64,000 nt of DNA, taken from positions 434,001-498,000 of the forward strand of contig NZ_NIZW01000002.1 in assembly GCF_002727185.1 (NCBI RefSeq), written 5' to 3'. The position numbers and the translations under genes were made by a program. How positions within the stretch are numbered: position 1 is the stretch's first letter; every line of letters starts with the position of its first letter. Source of the stretch: Rhodopirellula bahusiensis. GTDB taxonomy: Bacteria > Planctomycetota > Planctomycetia > Pirellulales > Pirellulaceae. Shown here one piece after another: positions 51,547-62,500 of this stretch. Under the pieces are notes generated by a model. The model was not told where the DNA came from, did no database searches, and saw nothing but the letters and a program-made list of their open reading frames with translations.

Positions 51547-52950
51547 ATGATCTCCGCGCTCAAGGAAGTTCTTCGCGTTGCGGTTCCGTTGATGGTCAGC
51601 ACCGGCATGTTTTCGCTGGTTTTGTTCGTCGATCGAACGCTGTTGCTGTGGCACGAGCCTTCTCAGATGGGTGCGGCGATGGCGGCCGGCAACCTGTTCT
51701 GGGTGTCCGTTTGTGTATTCGTTGGCATCGCGTCGATGACCAGTGCGATCATCAGCCAGTACATCGGTGCGGACCAACCCAAGCGAGTCGGCCAGCTGCT
51801 GTGGCAGTCGACTTGGTTCGCACTCGCGACGCTGCCGTTTTTCATTTTGGTGGGAAGTTTTGGTGAGTCTCTGTTTCAGTTCACGGACCAGCCCGAGCAT
51901 CTGATTCCGATGCAGGCCGCTTACTTCCGCATCTTGATGTGGGGGGGTGCGGGTGAAGTGTTGCAAACGGCTCTCTCAGGTTTCTACAGCGGAACGCACC
52001 GGACTCGCACGATCATGCTGGTGTCGCTCGCGTCCGGTGTGCTGAACTTGTTGTTGGACGTCTTGTTGATCTTTGGCGTTGGTTCGCCCGATCCCGAGAC
52101 TGGTTTGCGGTTCATGGAACTGGGCATCGCGGGAGCTGCGATCGCCAGCACGCTGTCGTTTTGGTTCAAAGCGGTTTGTTACGCGGTATTGCTGATGAAA
52201 CCCGTCGAGCGAGAACGCTATGGCATTTTGCGTGGCATTCGAATCAACCGTCGAATGATGAAGCGGTTGATCTACTTTGGTTTGCCGGCCGGGTTGATGT
52301 ACGTCACCGAAGCGGGAGGCTTCACCGTCATCGTTTTGCAAATTGGTCGACTCGGCGACGTCCCACTGCAAGCCACCACGATGGCGATCAACTTCAACAT
52401 GATCGCGTTCATCCCCTTGGTCGGAATGTCGATCGCTGCATCCGTTCTGGTCGGCCAACATCTCATTCGGACTGGGCCGGGGCCCGCGATCCGCTGTGTG
52501 ATTGCAGCCTTGATCGTTGGTTGGGCCTACTCGTTGGCCTGGGCGGTCGCGTATGTGTTCACGCCCGGCGGCTTGATCGCTCTGTATTCCTTGTCGCCAA
52601 CGGGAGTGGACAGCGAGGTTGCGTTTGAGATCGCCGAAAAACTTTTGGGCTTCGTTGCGATCTACGTGATTCTGGACGCGACACAATTGATTTTGGCGGG
52701 AGCACTTCGCGGGGCGGGCGATACCTGGTTCGTGTTGTTGGCTGGGCTGGCGGTGTCGTTTGGGGCAGTGATTGTGGGTGCGGTGTGGCAACCTGTCGCG
52801 GCCCGTTTCCAAGACCCGGACGGCCAAGCGGCGGCCTTAGCGGCGTTGGATTGGTGGTGGTGGGTGATTACGGGTTGGGTCTGCACCCTCGCAATCGTCA
52901 TGGCCGGACGTTTTTTGCAAGGCAGATGGCAACGGATGCGGATGGTTTGA
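51547..52950 (+). CDS. MATE family efflux transporter
   Basis: The 467-residue protein has twelve predicted membrane helices in two six-helix halves. Characteristic MATE segments are [19 protein letters not shown] at the start, [43 protein letters not shown], and in the second half [16 protein letters not shown] and [24 protein letters not shown] transporters expel cationic drugs, dyes or metabolites in exchange for Na+ or H+. Length is normal for the family (450-480). The ATG at 51547 follows a short leader. It is co-directional with aconitase downstream, but the two have separate probable promoters and their functions do not obviously belong together. Confidence 0.9.
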   Translation: MISALKEVLRVAVPLMVSTGMFSLVLFVDRTLLLWHEPSQMGAAMAAGNLFWVSVCVFVGIASMTSAIISQYIGADQPKRVGQLLWQSTWFALATLPFFILVGSFGESLFQFTDQPEHLIPMQAAYFRILMWGGAGEVLQTALSGFYSGTHRTRTIMLVSLASGVLNLLLDVLLIFGVGSPDPETGLRFMELGIAGAAIASTLSFWFKAVCYAVLLMKPVERERYGILRGIRINRRMMKRLIYFGLPAGLMYVTEAGGFTVIVLQIGRLGDVPLQATTMAINFNMIAFIPLVGMSIAASVLVGQHLIRTGPGPAIRCVIAALIVGWAYSLAWAVAYVFTPGGLIALYSLSPTGVDSEVAFEIAEKLLGFVAIYVILDATQLILAGALRGAGDTWFVLLAGLAVSFGAVIVGAVWQPVAARFQDPDGQAAALAALDWWWWVITGWVCTLAIVMAGRFLQGRWQRMRMV

Positions 52951-53035
52951 TTCCACCACTACGGTTTTCCGAGACGCATTGCTAAACTGTTGGCCGCTCA
53001 GCACTATTCGGCAATTCGACAACAGGAAACATGCA

Positions 53036-55741
53036 GTGACTGCGGATATCTTCGGCGCACGCGAACAATTTGAAACCGGATCCGGCTCTGCAGCGATGTA
53101 TCGCTTGGAGGCCCTCCAGAAACGAGGCTTGGGGCAGATCGACCGCTTGCCGTTTTCGATTCGCGTGCTGTTGGAAGCCGTGTTGCGAAATTGCGACGGT
53201 TTTCAAATCAGTGAAGACGACGTCAAGAATCTCGCCGGCTGGGACGCGAAAGCGGTGGCTCCTCACGAAGTGCCGTTCAAACCTTACCGCGTTGTACTGC
53301 AAGATTTCACGGGTGTTCCCGCCGTCGTCGACTTAGCTGCGATGCGTTCTGCCATGGAACGAATTGGTGGCGACCCGAACAAAATCAATCCGTTGATCCC
53401 CGTTGACCTGGTGATCGACCACTCCGTGCAAGTCGACTTCTTCGGCAGCGACGGAGCGCTCGTGCAAAACGTCGAGCGTGAATTCGAACGCAACAAAGAG
53501 CGTTACGAGTTCCTCCGCTGGGGACAACAAGCGTTTGATAACTTCGGCGTGGTTCCGCCCAACGTTGGGATTGTTCACCAAGTCAACTTGGAATACCTCG
53601 CTCGCGTCGTCGCGATGGGCAAAGACGAACAAGGCCCCGTGGCGATGCCCGACACCTTGGTCGGCACGGACTCGCACACGACCATGATCAACGGTTTGGG
53701 CGTGTTGGGCTGGGGAGTCGGCGGCATCGAAGCCGAAGCCAACATGCTTGGCCAACCGCTCTACATGTTGATGCCAGAAGTCATCGGTTTCGAGCTGACC
53801 GGCGAATTGCCTTCGGGTGCAACCGCGACCGACATGGTGTTGCGAGTCGTCGAGATCCTGCGTGCCGAAGGCGTTGTCGGGAAGTTTGTGGAGTTCTTTG
53901 GAACGGGCATGAACGCAATGAGCGTTGCTGACCGAGCCACGATCGCCAACATGGCGCCCGAGTACGGTGCCACGATGGGATTCTTCCCCGTCGATGATTT
54001 GACGCTGCATTACATGCGTCAAACCGGACGAAGCAAAGAGAACGTTGAACTGGTCGAACGTTACTGCAAAGAACAGGGACTGTTCCGTTTGGATGACGGC
54101 CCGACGCTGAACTACACCAAGACCGTTTCGCTTGATTTGTCGACGGTCGAACCCAGCTTGGCCGGTCCAAAACGTCCGCAAGACCGTGTGCCGCTCGCGA
54201 CGATGAAAAAGGCGTTCAACGAGTCGTTGACGGCTCCCGTTGGTGCATCCGGATTTGGACTTGCTCCTGAAGCACTCAGCCGTACCGGGCACGTTTCGAA
54301 CAACGGTGCCAGCTCCGATATCACACACGGTGCTGTCGTAATCGCCGCCATCACTTCGTGCACGAACACGTCCAACCCATCGGTGATGGTTGGTGCCGGA
54401 TTGTTGGCCAAGAAGGCTGCCGAGCGTGGTTTGACGGTCCCGTCACACGTGAAAACGTCGCTGGCTCCTGGTTCGCGAGTCGTGACGGATTACTTGAACA
54501 AAGCTGGTTTGTCCGAGTCGCTCGACAAGCTCGGTTTCAACACGGTTGGCTACGGCTGCACGACTTGCATCGGCAACTCGGGGCCTTTGCCGGAACCCGT
54601 TGCAGCGGCAATTCAAGAAGGCGACTTGATCGCTTCGGCGGTCCTCTCCGGCAACCGAAACTTCGAAGGCCGCGTCAATCCGCTGACGAAGGCCAACTAT
54701 TTGGCCAGCCCACCGTTGGTCGTCGCGTACGCTTTGGCCGGAACGACGGACATTGACCTGAACACTGAACCACTCGGCAAAGACACCAACGGCGATGAAG
54801 TGTTCTTGAAGGACGTGTGGCCATCGGCCGATGAAATTCGCGACACGATCGCGTCTTGCATCCAACCCGAAATGTTCACCAACGAATATGAAGCCGCCGT
54901 GTCGGGCAACGACATGTGGAACGCAATTGAAGCGGCCGGCGGAGCCCTCTACCCGTGGGACGAAAAGAGCACTTACATCCACCACCCACCATTCTTGGAC
55001 AGCGTCACCGCGGAAGCCGTGCCGGACATTGCTCCGATCAAGGGAGCCAAAGTGCTGGCACTTCTCGGCGATTCGGTCACGACTGACCACATTTCGCCTG
55101 CCGGAGCAATCGCGACCGACGGACCTGCCGGACGTTACCTGCAGGAAAACGAAGTGCCAATTCGCGAATTCAATTCGTTCGGTTCGCGTCGCGGGAACGA
55201 CCGAGTGATGGTGCGTGGAACGTTCGCCAACATTCGCATTCGCAACCAGTTGGCACCGGGCACCGAAGGCGGTGTGACACGTTACTTGCCAACCGGCGAA
55301 ACGATGAGCATCTACGACGCGTCCATGAAGTACCAAGCTGACAACGTGCCATTGGTCGTGTTGGCTGGCAAGGAATACGGAACCGGCAGCAGCCGTGACT
55401 GGGCTGCGAAGGGGACGATGATGTTGGGCGTCAAAGCCGTCATCTCGGCCAGCTTCGAACGTATTCACCGCAGCAACTTGGTCGGGATGGGGGTGTTGCC
55501 ACTGGAGTTTGCCGACGGCAATTCGTGGCAGTCGCTCGGTTTGACCGGCGAAGAAAGCTACGACTTCGATGGCTTGTCCAACGACCTGGAACCTCGTTCG
55601 TTGATCACCGTCGTCGCGACAGCGGCGGATGGCAAAAAGACCGAGTTCGAGTGCCGCGTTCGCATCGACACCCCGGTCGAATTGCAGTACTACCAGAACG
55701 GCGGCATCCTGCCGACGGTTCTACGAAACCTCCGCGGTTGA
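53036..55741 (+). CDS. acnA: Aconitate hydratase, AcnA type
   Basis: The 901-residue protein converts citrate to isocitrate through cis-aconitate in the TCA cycle, in the cytoplasm. The [4Fe-4S] ligands are Cys442 ([12 protein letters not shown]), Cys508 and Cys511 ([10 protein letters not shown]). Other marks are [22 protein letters not shown], the hinge [27 protein letters not shown] and [16 protein letters not shown] near the C-terminus. Length and motif order fit bacterial AcnA/IRP1-type aconitases (about 890-920). The start is a GTG at 53036 with AGGA at 53023-53026, which gives [16 protein letters not shown] 57 nt upstream would add 19 unconserved residues. It lies between the MATE gene and the spermidine-synthase-like gene (24-bp gap), so the latter may be co-transcribed. 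Confidence 0.95.
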   Translation: MTADIFGAREQFETGSGSAAMYRLEALQKRGLGQIDRLPFSIRVLLEAVLRNCDGFQISEDDVKNLAGWDAKAVAPHEVPFKPYRVVLQDFTGVPAVVDLAAMRSAMERIGGDPNKINPLIPVDLVIDHSVQVDFFGSDGALVQNVEREFERNKERYEFLRWGQQAFDNFGVVPPNVGIVHQVNLEYLARVVAMGKDEQGPVAMPDTLVGTDSHTTMINGLGVLGWGVGGIEAEANMLGQPLYMLMPEVIGFELTGELPSGATATDMVLRVVEILRAEGVVGKFVEFFGTGMNAMSVADRATIANMAPEYGATMGFFPVDDLTLHYMRQTGRSKENVELVERYCKEQGLFRLDDGPTLNYTKTVSLDLSTVEPSLAGPKRPQDRVPLATMKKAFNESLTAPVGASGFGLAPEALSRTGHVSNNGASSDITHGAVVIAAITSCTNTSNPSVMVGAGLLAKKAAERGLTVPSHVKTSLAPGSRVVTDYLNKAGLSESLDKLGFNTVGYGCTTCIGNSGPLPEPVAAAIQEGDLIASAVLSGNRNFEGRVNPLTKANYLASPPLVVAYALAGTTDIDLNTEPLGKDTNGDEVFLKDVWPSADEIRDTIASCIQPEMFTNEYEAAVSGNDMWNAIEAAGGALYPWDEKSTYIHHPPFLDSVTAEAVPDIAPIKGAKVLALLGDSVTTDHISPAGAIATDGPAGRYLQENEVPIREFNSFGSRRGNDRVMVRGTFANIRIRNQLAPGTEGGVTRYLPTGETMSIYDASMKYQADNVPLVVLAGKEYGTGSSRDWAAKGTMMLGVKAVISASFERIHRSNLVGMGVLPLEFADGNSWQSLGLTGEESYDFDGLSNDLEPRSLITVVATAADGKKTEFECRVRIDTPVELQYYQNGGILPTVLRNLRG

Positions 55742-55765
55742 TTCTGGCGTCGAGCTGAATAGCAA

Positions 55766-57310
55766 GTGATCCATCGCGCCCCGCTGCATCTGCTGTATCT
55801 CAACGTGCTCGTCATTGCGACGTGCGGGTTGATCTACGAGCTGCTGGCGGGGACGCTGGCGAGCTACCTGCTGGGAGATTCGGTCACTCAGTTCTCGTTG
55901 ATCATCGGTGTCTATCTCTCCGCGCTGGGATTTGGGGCTTGGTTGTCTCAGTACGTGACTTCCAAGCTCGCTCGAGTGTTTATCGAAGTCGAGTTGGCCC
56001 TCGCGTTGTTGGGTGGTTTTTCCACGCCACTTCTGTTTCTCGCCTTCCCGATGATCGAGTGGTTCCAGTGGCTGCTCTTTGGCAGCGTGATCGTGATCGG
56101 CACGCTGGTGGGTTTGGAACTTCCGCTGTTGATGCGGATTCTGAAAGAGCATCTCGAGTTCGAAGAACTCATCTCACGAGTCCTCGCATTTGACTATCTG
56201 GGTGCCCTTTTCGCCTCGCTGTTGTTCCCGATCTTTTTGGTGCCCAAGCTGGGGCTGAACCGGACCGCGATTGTATTTGGTTTGCTCAACGCATTGGTGG
56301 GGCTTTGGGGGACGTATTTGCTGCGTCCTTTGCTTGCGAAGAAGGGTTTGGATGGTCTTCGAGGGCGAGCGTTCTTGGTGATTGGATTGCTGATCGTCGG
56401 GTTCATCAAAGCCGATTCGATCACCAGCATCGCGGAAGAGAACACACTGGGCGGCCGCATTGTCTACGCCGACACCTCGCCTTATCAACGCATCGCGGTG
56501 ACTCGCAACGACAAAGGTTTCCAGCTCTACCTGAATGGTCACTTGCAGTTCAACAGCGTCGACGAATACCGCTACCACGAGGCTTTGGTGCATCCGGTCA
56601 TGTCCGTTTGCGAGGACGCACGTCGAGTCTTGGTGCTGGGTGGCGGTGACGGTTTAGCGGTTCGCGAGATTCTACGATACGACCATGTTGAGTCGGTCAC
56701 GCTGGTGGATTTGGACCCGGCGATGACGCGGTTGGCGACCCAGTTTGAACCGCTGGCGGAACTGAACGGACGATCCTTGGAGATGGCCCGGGTCACGGTG
56801 GTCCATCGGGACGCTTTTTTGTGGGTGGGAGAAGGCGACGAGCAATTCGACGCGGTCGTGATCGATTTTCCTGATCCAGGCAATTACTCGATCGGGAAGC
56901 TGTATTCGTCGCGTTTCTACAATTTGCTTCGAGAACGGATGACGGAAGACGCCGGATTGGCGATTCAGTGCACCTCGCCGCTGGTTGCCCCAAAGTCCTA
57001 CTGGTGCATCCTGCGGACGATGCAATCGTCTGGCTTTGACGTCACGCCCTACCATGCACCCGTGCCGACGTTTGGGATCTGGGGGTTTGCTTTGGCGCGG
57101 ATTGCTCAGGATCCGGACTCGGATTTGAATTGGCGTCTGCCACCCCAGCTTTCGCCGGAGATGACTGGTTTACGATATCTCACGCCTTCCACGATGGCGA
57201 GCCTCTTTGATCTGCCCGCGGATCAACAACCACAGGACGTCCCGCCCAATCGCCTGAACGATCAGATCCTCGTGCGTTTGTACGACGAAGAATGGGGCCA
57301 AAACCAGTAG
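55766..57310 (+). CDS. Membrane spermidine-synthase-like protein (polyamine aminopropyltransferase)
   Basis: The 514-residue protein joins an N-terminal membrane domain of about six to seven helices ([71 protein letters not shown]) to a C-terminal Rossmann methyltransferase-like domain. The latter has [29 protein letters not shown] and [18 protein letters not shown]. These match the spermidine synthase family with an extra membrane region. The membrane form is common in bacteria, and its substrate is often unproven. The start is a GTG at 55766, 24 nt after the aconitase stop. The stop TAG lies inside a family B REP head, so the REP has supplied the end of the gene. Confidence 0.85.
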   Translation: MIHRAPLHLLYLNVLVIATCGLIYELLAGTLASYLLGDSVTQFSLIIGVYLSALGFGAWLSQYVTSKLARVFIEVELALALLGGFSTPLLFLAFPMIEWFQWLLFGSVIVIGTLVGLELPLLMRILKEHLEFEELISRVLAFDYLGALFASLLFPIFLVPKLGLNRTAIVFGLLNALVGLWGTYLLRPLLAKKGLDGLRGRAFLVIGLLIVGFIKADSITSIAEENTLGGRIVYADTSPYQRIAVTRNDKGFQLYLNGHLQFNSVDEYRYHEALVHPVMSVCEDARRVLVLGGGDGLAVREILRYDHVESVTLVDLDPAMTRLATQFEPLAELNGRSLEMARVTVVHRDAFLWVGEGDEQFDAVVIDFPDPGNYSIGKLYSSRFYNLLRERMTEDAGLAIQCTSPLVAPKSYWCILRTMQSSGFDVTPYHAPVPTFGIWGFALARIAQDPDSDLNWRLPPQLSPEMTGLRYLTPSTMASLFDLPADQQPQDVPPNRLNDQILVRLYDEEWGQNQ

Positions 57311-57369
57311 CCGAATTCGCCAAGAATTCGGTCCCTACGAGAGTAGAACAATTGTCCCCAATTGTTCCC
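57307..57369 (+). repeat. REP pair at the spermidine-synthase-like gene's 3' end (families B, E)
   Basis: Family B at 57307-57334 (+): GTAG head, stem CCGAATTC / GAATTCGG, loop GCCAA. Family E variant at 57343-57369 (+): GTAG head, stem AACAATTG / CAATTGTT, loop TCCC. The first head contains the TAG stop codon (57308-57310) of the upstream gene. Confidence 0.9.
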
Positions 57370-57484
57370 TCGGGCATCGCTCTCGGTCGTGTCTGGTTGC
57401 TAGCCGAATTGACGTGTTGATTCAAGTTGAAGTTGCACCCCATTCGCGCTGAGCGTCTCGACTTCGCCAACCTCGCACGCAAAA

Positions 57485-57906
57485 AGGTCGTGCAGATCTA
57501 AATGCTGTGCCGGCAGCGTCTTGAGAACCCCGCCCGCGCAGGAGGTCGTGCAGTTTTTAAATTGTTGTATTGCCACGCGTTTATCATCACCCTCCCCTTG
57601 GGAGGGTCGAGCGAAGCGAGGGGAGGTCTCAGCATTGAATCCGGCGCGTAACCCTCCCCGGCCCGAAGCGGGCCGACCCTCCCAAAGGGAGGGTGAAATA
57701 AAACTGCACGACCTCCGAAGTTGGGAGGGGACGGAAAGCGAGCGTTCAGCGAGATTTCCTGGGGAGGGCAACCCGCGCCGTTTCCCATGCTCGGCCCTCA
57801 CCTCGCGTACGCCTGAACGGCGTCGCTCTCCCCAAACTGCGTTTCAGGAGAGGTGCGCCGCGTGAAAACCCGACAAAATGCCGCACCAGAAAACTGCTCG
57901 ACCTCC
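57485..57906. repeat. Nested palindromic, MITE-like non-coding element
   Basis: Perfect 17-nt inverted arms GGAGGTCGTGCAGTTTT at 57541-57557 and its complement at 57700-57716 enclose about 140 bp. Inside, a second near-perfect inverted pair (CACCCTCCCCTTGGGAGGGT at about 57588-57607, and its complement at about 57677-57696) brackets a third set of short palindromes (GGCCCGAAGCGGGCC at 57660-57674). Partial outer arms occur at 57485-57496 (+) and 57890-57906 (-, one mismatch), so an older, larger copy surrounds the inner one. It encodes no protein and could be a miniature inverted-repeat element or a folded RNA. It fills most of the 664-bp gap. Confidence 0.65.
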
Positions 57907-57909
57907 TAG

Positions 57910-57966
57910 CAGTTGGGGACAACGGTTCTGCTCTGGGGGAAGTCCGAATTCTGGCGAATCCGGCAA
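57910..57966 (-). repeat. Degenerate REP pair 3' of the DUF1501 gene (families E, B)
   Basis: Family E-like (-) at 57910-57931 (head GCAG, stem part AACCGTTG, loop TCCC) and family B (-) at 57942-57966. The B copy starts 8 nt after the DUF1501 stop, head first. The head of B is eroded to GTTG. Confidence 0.6.
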
Positions 57967-57974
57967 CCAACCGA

Positions 57975-59471
<1,497 letters not shown>

Positions 59472-59500
59472 TGTTTTCTCGAAGGTTGGTGGCGAACGAA

Positions 59501-62500
59501 TCAGTGGTTGAACAAGAAGGCGGGCGAATTGACGAGAGCCCAGACCAAGTCTTCCGCCGCGGTGAGGCGGATGCTGGCGAGTTGCGTCTTGGACCGTTCC
59601 ACGTTGGCTCGCAATTCAATCAGAGCAGGATCAACCGGCGTTTCGGTCTCAAAGCGTTTGCGCCGTTTCTCGAGTGAGGCAATCTGCTCGTCTTGCGGCA
59701 GCGGACGTTTGGCCGTGTTCACCGCGTCGCGAGTCGCCTTCAATTCAGGACTGATGGTCGAGATGTACTGATTGATCGTTTTCGCGAGTGCCTCGCCGCG
59801 TTGTTCGGCGGGCGTTCGCTCTGCGGCGGCAAAGGTTTCGGAGAGTCCCAGTGGGATTTCGCCTTCGGCCGTGGTCACGCTGATCCGGAAGCGACCCAGT
59901 TGATGTTCCTTCGCGTTGTGGTTCTGGGCCAATTCAAAACGCAGGCGGGTTTTGCCTTCGGATGCGATTGGTTTGGCGAATTGGAACGTGGCCCAGTGTT
60001 CGTGTCCGTTGGCACCGGAGACCGCCCACGCCGATTGGTTGCCAGCGTTTCCATCGAAGGTGTTTTCGATTTTGAAACCGTTCTGCAAGAAGTCCGCCGA
60101 GGCACGAGCAATTTTGACGGCTGGCAAATCTTTCGGCTTCGCTTCCAGGTCCGAACCCGCTTTGACAGTAATCTCGGTGACCACAAAGTTGCCCGCTCGG
60201 CCGGGGCCGTTTTGTGGCAGGCTTGGGTCGGTCAACGCTTCGACACGGAATCCCGTGATGCCGGTCAGATGAGTTTCAAACTCGACGATATAGGATCCAT
60301 TGCCCTGCTTTCCGCTGGCCAGAACGCTGCGGTCGGGTTGGACGGTCAACGTCGCTTGGTTGGAGGCGGACAGTGAGGTGGGAGTCAGTGGGTGCCATTC
60401 GGTATCGGCCTTCTTATCGGCCAAAAATTTATCAACCAGTTCAGGCAGACGGGCTTCTTGTTCGGCGAGCTTTTTCGCAGCGTCTTCGATCTTCTGTTGA
60501 CGCTCCGCTTCCATCTTCGCTCGTTCATCAGCAATCGCAGTTCGGCGAGCGGCGATGTCGTCGGCGAGCTTGGTCAGCATCTCCTTGCGGCTCGCTTCCA
60601 ATTTGGGAAAGCGTTCCGTCCAAGCGGCTTCTGCGTCGGCCAATCGTTTGACCAGCGTTTCATGATCCCCGCCGATTTGCGAATGAATCGATGCAAATGC
60701 GGCTCGTTCTTGTTCGGACGGATAACGGCCGAGTGCTCGCAAAAAGATCTCTTCGGTGACGGCTTCGTCGGTCGAGTTTTCGGCGACGATTTTTTCGAGT
60801 TCGTTCTTGGGGTCACTGATGGCGGTTCCGATCGTTGGGCCGCTAATCAACGCCATCACTGGTCCAAGTTGCAAGTCGGTGCCACGTTCGCATTCACAAG
60901 CGGTTTCGCGAACGGGGCGGCCGAGGTTGGCTAGGAAGCCATCGGTCAGTGCGACGCCGGAGTCGGTCGCGGCGGCGGCTCGTGTGCCCGCGGGCATGCC
61001 CGGGATTTGGCTGGTCGCACCCGTCAGCGAATGCACCGCGTCGTAGATGACTTCGGCGGGCAATCGTCGAGGAGTCGCGTGGGAGTAGTTCAGATGGTCA
61101 TCTTCGTTCCATTCGTTGGACTGGACCGACAACTGATAAGTTCGCGAACTGACGATCAACCGCATTAAGTGACGGGTGTCAAAATTGGAACCGATGAACT
61201 CGTCGGTGAGGTAGTCCAGCAATTGCGGGTTGGTCGGCGGGTTGCCGGCTCGAATGTCGTCGATTGGTTCGATCAGGCCGACGCCGGTCATGTATCCCCA
61301 AACGCGATTGACGTAGGAACGAGCAAAGTAGGGGTTGGTCGGATCTGTCATCCACTCGGCGAGTTCTTCCCGCCGCGTCGGTGAATCGCTGGAACTTGAA
61401 ACCAACGTTTGATCGTTGGGTTGAGCGACTTGTGTCTGATGTTGAGCAGGTTCAGGGACGGCATTGCCGGCCAATTCATAAGGGAACGAAGGCACAACAT
61501 CTTCACCGGTGCGAGCGTGCTGGACTTCCGAGTCAGCCGAGTCGGCGATGATCTCGAACAGCGGTGTCGCACCTTCGACCGCCGTGCCGCCGATCTTTTT
61601 GTTGCCCGATTTGGGATCCTTCTTCCGGTCGACTTTTGCGAAGTAGGCGGCAAGTTCGTAGTACTGGTCTTGGGTCCAGCGTTCGAACGGATGGTCGTGG
61701 CACTTGTTGCAATTGAAGCGGATTCCCAGGAACAAATGCGTCGTGTTTTCCATCGTGTCCTCGGGGGTCCGGAGGACTTTGTAGTACGACGCAGCGGGAT
61801 TGGTTTGGTTGGAACCGGATGCCGTCAGGATTTGATAGGCGAATTCGTCATAAGGGCGATTCTCTTCGACCGCCTTTCGAATCCAATCGCGATAAAGTTT
61901 GGTGCCTTCGACACCGAGGAACTTTCGGTTGACCTGCAGCAGATCGGCCCACTTGTTCGTCCAGTATTCGACAAAGTCTTCGTTGCCGATCAAGCGATCG
62001 ATGACGGCTTGGCGTTTGAGTTTGCTGGGCGTTTCATCCGCCAGGAATTCGCGAACGGTTTGGCTGGATGGGGGCAACCCGGTCAGGTCCAAGTGCAAGC
62101 GACGCAGGAAGGTCGCGTCGTCCGCGACTTCGCTGGGGACGATCTTCATTCGGTCCCATTTCTGAGCGACCATTTCGTCGATTCGGCCCCAGGTTTCCAC
62201 ATTCGCTTGTTCATACCCGGAACGATCGCCCATCACGGTCAGCGTCGTTGCAGCGTAGGCACCTTCGAATCGAGCCAGCACGGGAGCTTCCCCGCGGCGA
62301 ACGGCACTGAGCATGCCACCGGCTTCGGCGGTGGCGACTTCGGTGTTACCAGAGCTGACGAATGCCTCTTGCGTGACATCACGCGAATCGCCGTTGGCGT
62401 AGGTCGCGACGATGCGGACTTGTTGGTGAGCGTCGGTGGATTGAACCACCGGGTTCTTGGGAAACACTTCCAACGATGAGACGCGGGGAGTTTCCAAATC

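Noticed and set aside
53333-55468. Two long minus-strand frames opposite aconitase
   Set aside because: Aconitase motifs on the plus strand are unambiguous; the opposite frames show only complementary low-information sequence.
61409-62479. Plus-strand frame opposite the DUF1549 gene
   Set aside because: Antisense to DUF1549/DUF1553 motifs, without initiation signal or domain.
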